From NCBI RefSeq assembly GCF_027474825.1, contig NZ_CP107030.1, positions 3,044,529 through 3,108,528 of the forward strand: a DNA stretch of 64,000 nt, read 5' to 3'. The position numbers and the translations under genes are program-made. Shown here piece by piece: positions 1 through 9,465 of this stretch (position 1 is its first letter; the number at the start of each line of letters is the position of its first letter). The notes under the pieces are model-generated. The model did no database searches. It saw only the letters and a program-made list of their open reading frames with translations, and had not been told where the DNA came from. The DNA comes from Maribacter halichondriae. Its GTDB lineage: Bacteria > Bacteroidota > Bacteroidia > Flavobacteriales > Flavobacteriaceae.

Positions 1-1
1 A

Positions 2-295
2 GAAACCTCCGATTATGTGGACTACATCTTTACTTTTCAAGAAAACGGAACCTTAGGAGCTACAGACGGAAATACATCACTTTCAGGCGCATGGTCTATT
101 ACAACTTCTGATAATAGTAATGACGATACTAGTACAAGTGATGTTGATTTTAACATTTTGTTCAGCTCGCCGGAAATTTTTGAAGAACTGTCTGATGACT
201 GGGATATCAAATCGTACTCGAACAACCAAATCGAGTTAATGGATATCAGCGGTGGAAATGGAGGAACCGACCTCCTAACCTTCAGCAAGAATTAA
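2..295 (+). CDS. C-terminal part of a secreted or lipoprotein-like hypothetical protein (5' end outside window)
   Basis: The reading frame is open from base 2, so the gene starts upstream of the window and only about 97 residues are visible. The sequence has the short beta-strand pattern and Thr/Ser/Asp-rich turns of the lipocalin-like lipoproteins common in flavobacteria: it includes the phrases FTFQENGTL, LSGAWSI and NQIELM, and ends in LLTFSKN. Phrases such as GTWSI or GAWSI and 'ELM' are typical of such proteins, but I cannot name a family with certainty. It is followed by a repeat-bearing gap and then ffh, and is probably unrelated to ffh. Confidence 0.6.
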   Translation, partial: ETSDYVDYIFTFQENGTLGATDGNTSLSGAWSITTSDNSNDDTSTSDVDFNILFSSPEIFEELSDDWDIKSYSNNQIELMDISGGNGGTDLLTFSKN

Positions 296-593
296 CACCC
301 TTTTTGCCCCACAACCCCAAAGGAGCATCCATTGAAAAATGGGTGCTTTTTTTGTTGCTTCCCTAGTCCTCCCAAAAGGGGAGGGAATACCACCCAAGGC
401 TGCAAAACACTTTTAAGAAATAGAGAAACTTATTCACTTCGAAACGATTTGGCGAATTCCTTTATGACCATATTCATTGACGAAGCTGTTCCCTCCCCTT
501 TGGGGAGGGTTTGGGAGGGACTTTTCCATCTTATTTCCCCATCTTTACCATTCTTATTCTTAAATTTGCTTTTCTTCAAAAATGATGTGAACG
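296..593. repeat. Intergenic region with G/C-tract palindromes (dispersed repeat)
   Basis: This gap holds two facing palindromes: CCTCCCAAAAGGGGAGG at 369-385 and CCCTCCCCTTTGGGGAGGG at 491-509, the second followed by TTTGGGAGGGA. Such elements occur between genes in many Bacteroidota genomes and often produce false ORFs rich in PSP and GRVGEG-like phrases. The short open frame across 332-604 is of that kind and I do not call it a gene. A -7 box lies near the right end. Confidence 0.6.
561..568 (+). promoter_or_regulatory. Putative -7 promoter box of ffh-folD
   Basis: TAAATTTG matches the Bacteroidota -7 consensus TAnnTTTG and lies 25 bases before the ffh start. No clear TTTG -33 element sits 19 bases upstream, so the call rests on the -7 box and its position only. 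Confidence 0.45.
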
Positions 594-1931
594 ATGTTCG
601 ATAATTTAAGTGAAAAGCTCGATAAGGCCTTACATACGTTAAGAGGTCATGGGCAGATTACAGAAATCAATGTTGCCGAAACGACCAAGGAAGTCCGCAG
701 GGCCTTGTTGGATGCCGATGTCAATTTCAAGATAGCCAAAGAGTTTACCAATAGGGTCAAGGAAAAGGCCTTAGGTCAAAATGTATTGACTACGCTACAG
801 CCTGGGCAGTTGATGGTCAAGATCGTAAAAGATGAACTGACCGAACTCATGGGTGGTGAGACCGAGGGAATCAATCTTTCGGGAACTCCTTCGATTATCT
901 TAATGTCAGGACTACAAGGTTCGGGTAAAACTACTTTTTCAGGAAAATTGGCCAATTACCTTAAGACCAAAAAATCAAAAAAACCTTTATTGGTTGCCTG
1001 TGATGTCTATCGCCCTGCAGCAATTGATCAATTGCATGTAGTCGGAGATCAGATTGGAGTTGAGGTGTATTCGGATCGTGAAAATAATGACCCTGTATCT
1101 ATCGCACAAGCAGGTATCGCTAAGGCAAATTCAGAAGGTTTTAATGTAGTCATCATCGATACCGCGGGCCGTTTGGCGGTGGACGAAAAGATGATGAACG
1201 AAATATCGAACATTCACGCCGCGATAAAACCTCAAGAGACCCTGTTCGTGGTCGATTCGATGACCGGCCAAGATGCGGTGAATACTGCAAAGGCCTTCAA
1301 TGATGTATTGAATTTCGATGGGGTAATATTGACCAAGTTGGATGGGGATACCCGTGGTGGTGCCGCCATTTCAATTAAATCAGTCGTTAATAAGCCAATC
1401 AAGTTTATCGGTACTGGTGAAAAAATGGAGGCCATCGATGTGTTCCATCCATCCAGAATGGCGGACCGAATTTTAGGTATGGGCGATGTCATCTCTTTGG
1501 TGGAGCGGGCCCAAGAACAATTTGATGAGGAAGAGGCCCGAAAAATACAGAAGAAAATTGCCAAGAATAAATTCGGTTTTGATGATTTTTTGAGCCAAAT
1601 TCAGCAAATCAAGAAGATGGGAAACATCAAAGATTTGATGGGCATGATTCCCGGTGCCGGAAAAGCGCTAAAAGGATTGGATATCGACGACGATGCTTTC
1701 AAACATATCGAGGCGATAATCCATTCAATGACTCCCGATGAACGTTCAAATCCTTCAAAATTAAATGCAAGCCGTAAAAAGCGAATTGCAAAAGGAAGTG
1801 GTCGTGATGTGCAAGAAGTCAATCAGTTGATGAAGCAATTCGACCAAATGAGCAAGATGATGAAGATGATGCAAGGCGGCGGAGGCAAAAAGATGATGCA
1901 GATGATGGGCGGAATGAAGGGCATGAAATAA
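594..1931 (+). CDS. ffh: Signal recognition particle protein Ffh
   Basis: The 445-residue protein is the GTPase subunit of the signal recognition particle. It binds signal peptides of nascent inner-membrane proteins and docks ribosomes to FtsY. The N-terminal helical domain covers about 1-90. The P-loop GLQGSGKT is at 106-113, followed by the SRP-specific DVYRPAAIDQL, DTAGRL and TKLDGD motifs. The C-terminal M domain is rich in methionine (MMKMMQ, MMQMMGGM), which forms the signal-peptide groove. Length is normal for the family. folD follows after 25 bases, so the two are probably co-transcribed. Confidence 0.97.
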   Translation: MFDNLSEKLDKALHTLRGHGQITEINVAETTKEVRRALLDADVNFKIAKEFTNRVKEKALGQNVLTTLQPGQLMVKIVKDELTELMGGETEGINLSGTPSIILMSGLQGSGKTTFSGKLANYLKTKKSKKPLLVACDVYRPAAIDQLHVVGDQIGVEVYSDRENNDPVSIAQAGIAKANSEGFNVVIIDTAGRLAVDEKMMNEISNIHAAIKPQETLFVVDSMTGQDAVNTAKAFNDVLNFDGVILTKLDGDTRGGAAISIKSVVNKPIKFIGTGEKMEAIDVFHPSRMADRILGMGDVISLVERAQEQFDEEEARKIQKKIAKNKFGFDDFLSQIQQIKKMGNIKDLMGMIPGAGKALKGLDIDDDAFKHIEAIIHSMTPDERSNPSKLNASRKKRIAKGSGRDVQEVNQLMKQFDQMSKMMKMMQGGGGKKMMQMMGGMKGMK

Positions 1932-1956
1932 TTAACCAATTGAAGACTAAAAAAAA

Positions 1957-2841
1957 ATGAAAATATTAGACGGCCGAAAAATTTCCAACGACATCAAAGC
2001 CGAAATTAAGGCCGAGGTGGATAAAATGAAAGAAAGGGGTGAAAAGGTACCTCATCTGGCCGCGATTATTGTGGGTAATGATGGTGCTAGTCTAACTTAC
2101 GTAGGTAGTAAAGTTAGGTCTTGTGAGCGTGTCGGTTTCGAATCGACCTTGATACAGATGCCCAGTACAACTTCTGAGTTGGAACTTTTAAAAAAAATAG
2201 AAGAGCTCAATCAGAACGATGATATCGATGGATTTATCGTTCAGCTTCCCTTACCCGACCAAATTGACACGCAAGAGGTTATTATGGCCGTTCATCCCGA
2301 TAAGGATGTTGACGGTTTTCATCCTACGAACTTTGGAAAAATGGCTTTGGACATGAGTACCTTCATTCCAGCTACACCGTTCGGAATTTTAGAGCTTTTA
2401 GAGCGATATCAAGTAGAGACACAAGGGAAACATACCGTCGTCATAGGCCGAAGTCATATTGTAGGGCGACCCATGAGTATCTTAATGGGCCGTAAAGGTT
2501 TCCCCGGAAATTCTACCGTCACCTTGACCCATAGCCGAACCAAGAATATTAGTCAGATTACGACACAGGCCGATATCATTATTTCTGCCCTGGGCGTCCC
2601 CGGATTCCTGAAAGCGGAAATGGTCAAGGACGATGTTGTAATCATTGATGTCGGTATTACTCGAGTGGCGGATGATTCCAAAGAAAAAGGATATTACATT
2701 ACCGGCGATGTCGATTTTGAGAATGTCAGTAAAAAAGCGTCGTATATAACACCGGTTCCCGGCGGGGTGGGTCCAATGACCATTGCCATGCTGCTTAAAA
2801 ATACGCTTTTGGCAAGGGAAAGACACCGAAGTAGAAAATAG
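1957..2841 (+). CDS. folD: Bifunctional methylenetetrahydrofolate dehydrogenase/cyclohydrolase FolD
   Basis: A cytoplasmic enzyme that interconverts 5,10-methylene-, 5,10-methenyl- and 10-formyl-tetrahydrofolate using NADP. The 294-residue length is normal. Visible hallmarks are the catalytic region with Tyr48 and Lys52 (YVGSKVRSCERVG), the QLPLP loop, the cofactor-binding VIGRSHIVGRP and the C-terminal PVPGGVGPMT signature. It lies 25 bases behind ffh on the same strand and is probably read from the same promoter. The pairing of ffh and folD has no obvious functional reason. Confidence 0.97.
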   Translation: MKILDGRKISNDIKAEIKAEVDKMKERGEKVPHLAAIIVGNDGASLTYVGSKVRSCERVGFESTLIQMPSTTSELELLKKIEELNQNDDIDGFIVQLPLPDQIDTQEVIMAVHPDKDVDGFHPTNFGKMALDMSTFIPATPFGILELLERYQVETQGKHTVVIGRSHIVGRPMSILMGRKGFPGNSTVTLTHSRTKNISQITTQADIIISALGVPGFLKAEMVKDDVVIIDVGITRVADDSKEKGYYITGDVDFENVSKKASYITPVPGGVGPMTIAMLLKNTLLARERHRSRK

Positions 2842-3003
2842 GCTTCCCTTTTTGTGTTCGACTTGGGTTATGTACTAATATGCAAGGACTTTTCCTTACC
2901 TATATAATAAATCCGTACATTGAACTTCTTCCAAATTTTAACACTGATCTTGTAACAAATCGACTTAAGTAAGGTCAAACCGAATAGACATTTAATTCAG
3001 AAA

Positions 3004-5052
3004 ATGAAAAAACTAGTAAAACTTCAGGTGCTTGCCTTATCAATTTTGGTCACGAGCTTCAGCACATTTGCACAAGAAGATGCTCCTGTGGCCTTCGAAA
3101 AAGAATTACAGTCAGGTATCATACTTGAAAATATGGATCTCTCGGTAAAACCGGGGGATAATTTCACCAAATACGTCAACGGTAAGTGGATGGATAACAC
3201 CGAAATACCGGCCGATAAATCGTCATACGGTATCGGAACGATACTTCATGAAGAATCGGAAGATAAGGTCAAGGAAATTATCGAAGCCTCGGCCTCAGGT
3301 AAATTTGAAGCAGGTTCTGATGAACAAAAAGTCGGAGATCTATATGCTTCCTACATGAATATGGACAAGCGAAATGAGATAGGTGTAGTGCCATTGAAAT
3401 CTGAATTTGAAAAAATAGACGCTATTTCAAATTATGACGAATTGGCCACGTATTTTGGTTACGCCAATCGATATAATATCAATGTTCCTATGGGGCTTTT
3501 TGTGTATCAAGATTTTAAGAATCCTGAGATATACACCGTCTATATGTGGCAGAGTGGTTTGGGTCTTCCAGATAGGGAATACTACCTTAAGACGGATGAG
3601 CGCTCCGAAGAAATCAAATCGAAGTATGTAGAACATATTGCTAAAATGTTCGATTTGGCTGGACTTCCCGATGGTACTTCAGCCGCAACCACGGTTATGG
3701 TTTTGGAGACCAAATTGGCCGAGCAACACCTCGAAAAAGAAAAGACACGTGATTTGGTAAGCCTTTATAATATGCTCGATGTCAGTACACTTCCCGAAGT
3801 TATGCCAGATTTTAATTGGGATGGTTATTTGAAGGAAGTCGGTCTTGATACCCAAGAAAAGTTAGGCGTTTTAATGATGGACTACACCAAGGCGCTTAAT
3901 GGTATTATTCAGGAAACCGATTTGGCCACCTGGAAGACATATCTCACATGGAGTGTTATCGATGGTAACGCATCCCGGTTGAATGCCGCTTTGGATCGGC
4001 AGAATTTCGAGTTTTATAGCAAAGAATTAAGAGGTACCCAAGAACAGAGACCTTTATGGAGAAGAGGTGTTTCAACGGTCAGTGGTAGTTTGGGTGAGGT
4101 AATCGGCAAGGTATACGTAAAAAAACACTTTCCGCCAGAGGCCAAAGAGCGAATGGAAGTATTGGTAGATAATTTATTGAAGGCCTATGAAGTCAGTATT
4201 AAAGAATTGGATTGGATGAGCGAAGCGACCAAAGTTGAGGCTTTGGATAAATTGAGCAAGTTTACTCCTAAAATAGGATATCCTGACAAGTGGAAGGAAT
4301 ATTACGTAGAAATAACCGTCGATGATCTTTATGCCAATATGAGGCGTATCGCTGAGATGGAGTACAACCGTGAACTGGGTAAATTGGGTCAGCCGATCGA
4401 TAAAGATGAGTGGGCCATGAATCCGCAGACCGTAAATGCCTACTACAATCCTACCATGAACGAGATTGTTTTCCCAGCAGCCATTTTGCAACCACCTTTC
4501 TTCGATATGAATGCAGAAGACGCCGTGAACTATGGTACGATCGGAGCGGTCATCGGGCATGAAATTGGTCATGGTTTTGATGATACCGGTAGCACTTTCG
4601 ATGGTAATGGTGCCATGCGTAATTGGTGGACCGATCAAGATAAGGAAGAATTCAAAAAAAGAACCAATTCTCTTATTGCCCAATATAACGAGTTTCAGGT
4701 ATTGCCTGATGTGAAGGTCAATGGTGAGTTTACCCTAGGTGAAAATATTGGTGATCTTGGTGGTTTGAGCATAGCCCTAAAGGCCTACAGAATGTCACTG
4801 AATGGTAAGGAAGCCCCTATGATGGATGGCTTCACTGCCACCCAACGCGTTTTTATTGGTTGGGCGCAAGGCTGGAACGGAAAATCACGTAAGGAGGCGC
4901 TTCGGGTTCAGGTGAGTTCGGATCCACATTCCCCAAGAGATTTTAGGGTAAACGGCGTAGTCCGAAATATTCCTGAGTTTTATGAGGCTTTCAATATCAA
5001 GGAAGGTGATGCACTCTATCTTGCCCCCGAAAAGCGGGTTAAGATTTGGTAA
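3004..5052 (+). CDS. M13 family (neprilysin/PepO-like) zinc metallopeptidase
   Basis: A 682-residue secreted endopeptidase. An N-terminal signal peptide ends near STFAQ at residues 19-23. The zinc site HEIGH is at 519-523 and the second ligand motif ENIGD at 580-584, the normal M13 arrangement (HExxH plus ExxxD). NAYYNP and the closing RVNGVVRN, which place the substrate-binding region, are also present. Family members cleave peptides of up to about 40 residues in the periplasm or outside the cell. A strong hairpin terminator follows the stop codon. It is a single gene with about 160 bases of upstream space. Confidence 0.95.
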   Translation: MKKLVKLQVLALSILVTSFSTFAQEDAPVAFEKELQSGIILENMDLSVKPGDNFTKYVNGKWMDNTEIPADKSSYGIGTILHEESEDKVKEIIEASASGKFEAGSDEQKVGDLYASYMNMDKRNEIGVVPLKSEFEKIDAISNYDELATYFGYANRYNINVPMGLFVYQDFKNPEIYTVYMWQSGLGLPDREYYLKTDERSEEIKSKYVEHIAKMFDLAGLPDGTSAATTVMVLETKLAEQHLEKEKTRDLVSLYNMLDVSTLPEVMPDFNWDGYLKEVGLDTQEKLGVLMMDYTKALNGIIQETDLATWKTYLTWSVIDGNASRLNAALDRQNFEFYSKELRGTQEQRPLWRRGVSTVSGSLGEVIGKVYVKKHFPPEAKERMEVLVDNLLKAYEVSIKELDWMSEATKVEALDKLSKFTPKIGYPDKWKEYYVEITVDDLYANMRRIAEMEYNRELGKLGQPIDKDEWAMNPQTVNAYYNPTMNEIVFPAAILQPPFFDMNAEDAVNYGTIGAVIGHEIGHGFDDTGSTFDGNGAMRNWWTDQDKEEFKKRTNSLIAQYNEFQVLPDVKVNGEFTLGENIGDLGGLSIALKAYRMSLNGKEAPMMDGFTATQRVFIGWAQGWNGKSRKEALRVQVSSDPHSPRDFRVNGVVRNIPEFYEAFNIKEGDALYLAPEKRVKIW

Positions 5053-5072
5053 TTGAACTAGTATAGAAGTTA

Positions 5073-5100
5073 AAAAACCCGTGAAACTACGGGTTTTTTT
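5073..5100. terminator. Intrinsic terminator, probably bidirectional
   Basis: An A-rich arm followed by ACCCGT, a GAAACT loop and ACGGGT followed by seven T form a strong stem with A and T tracts on both sides. It lies between the M13 peptidase on the plus strand and a small lipoprotein gene on the minus strand, so it can serve both. Confidence 0.85.
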
Positions 5101-5248
5101 ATGTTTTGATTTCGTTCGTATCGATAAGATGTCCCTGTGTACTATCCCCGGGAATAATAATATCGATATCATTACTGTCATCATAACTGCAACTGCCCAT
5201 TCCGATAATGGCGAAGAACAGAACTCCAAGACAAACCAATTTTTTCAT
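5099..5248 (-). CDS. Very small lipoprotein (49 aa), function unknown
   Basis: Reading the minus strand from an ATG at 5248 gives 49 residues beginning MKKLVCLGVLFF, with a lipobox-like GMGSC and Cys20 as the lipidation site. A short acidic tail with SYDDSND and a III PGD stretch follows. The mature part would be only about 30 residues. It converges on the M13 peptidase gene and shares its terminator. Signal-peptide structure and base composition suggest a real gene, but I know of no family and similar small lipoproteins are rarely annotated. Confidence 0.6.
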   Translation of the reverse strand: MKKLVCLGVLFFAIIGMGSCSYDDSNDIDIIIPGDSTQGHLIDTNEIKT

Positions 5249-5370
5249 AACGGGTAATTTTAGTAGGTGTCGTTACCTAAAACGTTACAATTCCATAACG
5301 TTTGAATTCGCTATTTGTTATATAGGTAAGTGGCTCCTTGGGGATATTACCATGAGGTGCCATAATAGAC

Positions 5371-5420
5371 TGTCAAACTGAGCTGTCACACTGAGCCTGT
5401 CGAAGTGCTGTCGAAGTAGC
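5371..5420. repeat. Dispersed TGTCA..CTGAG..GTCGAAG repeat, two partial copies
   Basis: Two overlapping partial copies: TGTCAAACTGAG, then TGTCACACTGAGCCTGTCGAAGTG, then a further GTCGAAGT. The same motif recurs at 21351-21442 and 57702-57727 in this window. Repeats of this type are common between flavobacterial genes and usually lie at transcript ends. Confidence 0.6.
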
Positions 5421-5518
5421 AAAGAATGGTTTGGGGCATTTTTACAAAATCTTTAAAAGATGATCGTCTTTTGATTCTCACCGGAAATTGCCTAACTTTT
5501 CATCAAATATCCAACCCT

Positions 5519-7251
5519 ATGAAAAGTCTGTTTCCGCTTTCCGTACTTATCCTTTTTTATTTCGTAGGATGTCAAAAAGAAAATAAGAAAAACGACTTCT
5601 CAATACATGTTTCTTTTTCTGATTCTGCAAGTTCTGAAGCCAAAGATGGCCGCTTACTGTTGATGCTTTCCAATAATGATGCGGCCGAACCCCGATTTCA
5701 AATCAATGATGGACTCAACACACAACTTATTTTCGGAATGAATGTCGATGGCATGGCTGCCGGAGAAACCAAAACCTTTAACGATGAAATTTTCGGATTT
5801 CCTTATCCAAACCTTGCGGAAGTACCCCCGGAGAATACAATGTTCAAGCGCTACTACATGTGTACGAGACATTCAATCTTTCAACAGGGCAGACAGTCAA
5901 ACTTCCCATGGATAATGGTGAGGGTCAACAGTGGAATCGTTCTCCTGGAAATCTGTACAGTAAACCTTTTAAAATCAAGATAACAGAAGATGGGATCCAG
6001 AGTGTGGATGTAGTTATGGATCAGGTCATTCCTCCTATCGAAGAGCCAGAGGATACGGAATGGATCAAGCATATTAAAATTAAATCAGAAAAACTGTCCG
6101 AATTCTGGGGCCGTGATATGTACCTTGGTGCCCATGTGTTGCTGCCGAAGGGTTTTAAAGAACATCCCGAAGCGAAATACCCGTTGATGGTTTTTCATGG
6201 TCATTTTCCATCGGATTTTGGAGGATTTCGAACTACCCCTCCAGATCCTAATATGGAGCCCGAATATTCCGAACGTTTTAGCCTTGATGGATATAACATT
6301 ATTCAACAACAAGAGGCCTATGATTTTTACAAACGTTGGAATGAACCTGATTTTCCGAGAATGTTGATTATTGAAATTCAACACCCGACACCTTATTATG
6401 ATGATTCTTACGCAGTAAACTCGGCTAGTCAAGGACCGTATGGTGATGCGATAACCTATGAACTTATCCCCGAGATTGAAAAACAATTTCGTGGTATGGG
6501 TGAAGGGTGGTCCCGTTTTTTATATGGCGGCTCCACCGGCGGTTGGGAAGCTTTGGCGGTTCAGGTCAAATATCCTGAAGAGTACAACGGATGTTTTGCC
6601 GCCTGCCCGGATCCCATCGATTTCAGGGCCTATTGCCTTACCAATATTTATGAGGATGTAAATGCGTACTATTATGATAGTGCACATAAAACCTTGGAAG
6701 TACCTAGCCATCGCGACTATCTAGGGCAGATTCAATCGACCGTTCGTGAGAGTAACCATCTTGAATTGGTTTTAGGAGACAAATCAAGATCGGGCCAACA
6801 ATGGGATATTTGGGAAGCTACCTATTCTCCCCAAGGGGAAGATGGCTACCCGGTTCGAATTTGGGATAAAATGTCCGGTGATATTGACCACAAAGTAGCA
6901 GAATATTGGAAAGAGAATTACGATCTAAAACATATTCTAGAACGCGATTGGAACAAACTTGGCGAAAATCTAAAAGGTAAAATCCATATCTATTGTGGCG
7001 ACATGGACAATTATTATCTCAACAATGCCGTCTATTTGATGGAAGACTTTTTGGAGAGTACTACAGATCCTTATTATGGGGGAGAAGTTCTTTATGGCGA
7101 CCGTGCCGAACATTGCTGGAACGGAGACCCCGACCAACCCAATGCTATCAGCCGTTTGCGATATAATAGTATGTATGTGCCAAAGATTATGAAACGTATT
7201 GCAGAAAGTGCGCCCAAGGGGGCGGATTTGACGAGTTGGAGGTATCGATAA
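5519..7251 (+). CDS. Lipoprotein with alpha/beta-hydrolase (esterase) fold, frameshifted
   Basis: The gene starts at ATG 5519 with a lipoprotein signal ending at YFVGC. The first frame runs to a C5 run at 5825-5829, then homology continues in another frame as GEYNVQALLHVYETF. Adding one C gives a continuous 577-residue protein, so I join the parts. The N-terminal part is a beta domain. The hydrolase part carries the nucleophile motif GGSTGG with Ser near residue 338, plus a late acidic residue and histidine region (AEHCWNGD). The family is related to putative esterases of the esterase D type; the substrate is unknown. The frameshift is probably a sequencing indel but could be a real lesion. 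Confidence 0.75.
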
Positions 7252-7270
7252 ATAACATAAAATATAAAAC

Positions 7271-7642
7271 ATGAAACTTGGAGCATTTTCAATCAGCCTC
7301 GCAGTAAAAGACCTGCAGGTATCAAAAGACTTTTATGAAAAGTTGGGCTTCGCGGTATTTGCGGGAAACAAAGAACAGAATTACTTGATTATGAAAAATG
7401 AAGATTCTTTGGTCGGACTTTTTCAGGGCATGTTCGAGAACAATATTTTGACCTTTAACCCGGGTTGGGATCAAAGTGCCAAAACGCTAAATGAATTTGA
7501 CGATGTACGTGAGATTCAAAAAAGCTTGAAAGACCATAGTATCGATTTGATTCGCGAGGCTGACCAAAGTACCACGGGCCCTGCTAGCGTAGTAATTACA
7601 GATCCCGATGGAAATATGATATTAATCGATCAGCATGTTTGA
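7271..7642 (+). CDS. VOC-superfamily (glyoxalase/bleomycin resistance-like) protein
   Basis: A 123-residue single-domain protein with the paired beta-alpha-beta-beta-beta units of the vicinal oxygen chelate fold. It opens with GAFSISLAVKDLQVSKDFYEKLGF and ends with SVVITDPDGNMILIDQ. Such proteins bind a metal and act as lyases, dioxygenases or resistance factors; the substrate cannot be predicted here. It begins 19 bases after the preceding esterase-like gene. Confidence 0.88.
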   Translation: MKLGAFSISLAVKDLQVSKDFYEKLGFAVFAGNKEQNYLIMKNEDSLVGLFQGMFENNILTFNPGWDQSAKTLNEFDDVREIQKSLKDHSIDLIREADQSTTGPASVVITDPDGNMILIDQHV

Positions 7643-7697
7643 GGCTAGCAAGGAGAATTATGGGTTCCCTATCCTCTCATTACCAATATTATAGATT

Positions 7698-8318
7698 ATG
7701 AATACTACTAACAGAGTAGCTTGGGTGGTTTTTGTGGTTCTCGCCATTTCGGTTGGGTTATACCCATTGCTATACCTTTTTATCGATCGTGAATTCGGGC
7801 TATTGGCTTCGAAAAATGAATCGCTATTATCGAATATAGTTTGGAATATTGGGTTCTACGGCCATATACTTTTTGGTGGCCTTGCCCTATTGATTGGCTG
7901 GATCCAATTCAGCAAGAAGTTGCGAAATGCAAACCTTGAGCGTCATCGAAATATCGGGAAAGTTTATGTGGTTTCGGCCGTTATAAGTGGCCTTTGCGGT
8001 GTCTATATCGGATTTTATGCTACCGGAGGACTAATTTCCTCTTTTGGGTTTATAAGTCTTGGCCTCATTTGGTTATATACAACTACAAAGGCATATTTCG
8101 CCGTCCGCAAAGGAGACTTACAATTGCACCAAGGTCTCATGATCTATAGCTATGCTGCTTGTTTTGCTGCCGTAACCTTGCGAATATGGCTCCCGCTTTT
8201 GAGTTTTGCCTTTGGCGATTTCATCATCGCGTACCGATTGGTAGCTTGGCTCTGTTGGGTGCCAAATATCATTTTTGCCTATGTATGGGTGCATAGAAAA
8301 GGATTAACTTTAGGGTAG
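7698..8318 (+). CDS. DUF2306 family multi-pass membrane protein
   Basis: 206 residues with about six hydrophobic segments. The pattern of a HILFGG..LLIGWIQF helix, followed by a conserved RHRNIGKVYV loop and LHQGLMIYSYA, fits the DUF2306 family, whose function is unknown. The conserved histidines in these loops could bind heme or metal, but that is only a guess. It lies between a VOC protein and a GH43 enzyme with no visible functional link. Confidence 0.8.
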   Translation: MNTTNRVAWVVFVVLAISVGLYPLLYLFIDREFGLLASKNESLLSNIVWNIGFYGHILFGGLALLIGWIQFSKKLRNANLERHRNIGKVYVVSAVISGLCGVYIGFYATGGLISSFGFISLGLIWLYTTTKAYFAVRKGDLQLHQGLMIYSYAACFAAVTLRIWLPLLSFAFGDFIIAYRLVAWLCWVPNIIFAYVWVHRKGLTLG

Positions 8319-8340
8319 AAACAAAATCAATTTTTAGTAT

Positions 8341-9388
8341 ATGAAATATCATTTGAACATTGTCCTTATAATTCTGGTTTTTATTTCAAGCTGTAAAGAG
8401 CAAAAGAAAAAAGAAGAGCCGACCATCACTTCCACCACAGAGATACAAAAATCTGGAAATCCCATTTCCGAAGGTTGGTACGCCGACCCTGAAGGTGCTG
8501 TTTTTGGTGATGAATATTGGATATACCCCACGTACTCCGATGATTACGATAAACAGTTACATTTTGATGCGTTTTCATCAAAAGACTTAGTCAACTGGCA
8601 GAAGCATGAACGTATCTTGGACACGACCAAGATAAAATGGTTGCGGCAGGCGCTATGGGCACCTTCAATTATCGAGAAAGTAGGTAAGTATTATTTGTTT
8701 TTTGGTGCGAACGATATTCAAAGGCCCGGTCGCGATTCGTATAATCCGAACAACGATATCAACCACTTCGGGGGGTATCGGGGTAGCAGTGGCAGATAAT
8801 CCCGGTGGGCCTTTTGAAGATTATTTGGACAAACCCTTGATTTCAGATTTTTATAACAATGCCCAACCCATCGATCAATTTGTATTCAAGGATGTTGATG
8901 GCACCCACTATTTCTTCTACGGAGGATGGAGCCATTGTAATCTTGGAAAATTAAAAGATGATTTTACCGGATTTATTCCGTGGGAAGATGGCAACCTATT
9001 CAAAGAAATAACTCCCGAAAACTATGTAGAAGGTCCTTTTATGTTCCTGCGAAAAGGCATCTATTATTTTATGTGGTCCGAGGGCAGTTGGGGCGATGGC
9101 ACCTACAAAGTGGCCTATGCCATGGCGGATAAGGCCACCGGACCGTTTGAACGGATCGGCACTGTTTTAGAATCAAAAGAAGGTGACATCGCTAATGGAG
9201 CTGGGCACCATTCGGTAATCAATGTGCCTAACACTGATACATGGATTATGGTCTATCATAGACGCCCAATCCCCAACGAAGATCGCGATCATCGTGTTAC
9301 GTGCCTAGACTATATGGAATTCAACGAAGATGGAACTATCAAACCGGTGAAGATGACTTTTGAAGGGGTAGGGATAATACAGCAATAG
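8341..9388 (+). CDS. Glycoside hydrolase family 43 lipoprotein, frameshifted
   Basis: A lipoprotein signal ends at ISSCK (Cys18). The five-bladed propeller glycosidase then starts with WYADPEG, where Asp49 is the likely catalytic base; APSI, QPIDQFVF and the acid-bearing EGPF motif follow, with GAGHHSV near the end. The frame breaks at a run of six G at 8770-8775. With five G the protein reads through as NHFGGIGVAVAD to a total of 348 residues. Family 43 enzymes attack arabinans, xylans and related glycans; the exact target is not visible. It is probably surface-exposed. The single G-tract change suggests an assembly indel, though slippage-based switching is possible. Confidence 0.85.
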
Positions 9389-9465
9389 AAGATTTCATAG
9401 CTTAAACCGTTTCGATAAAGTGAATATATTCTTATATTTTTATGGATAAACCAAACCGCTATACC

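Noticed and set aside
332..604. Open frame of 90 codons before ffh
   Set aside because: It is made by the palindromic repeat and has repeat-type phrases (PSPPKRGG, PSPLGRVWEG). It also overlaps the ffh start and has no recognisable domain.
4174..4683. Minus-strand open frame of 169 codons across the M13 active-site region
   Set aside because: It overlaps the conserved HEIGH motif of the M13 gene and has no start signal or family resemblance.
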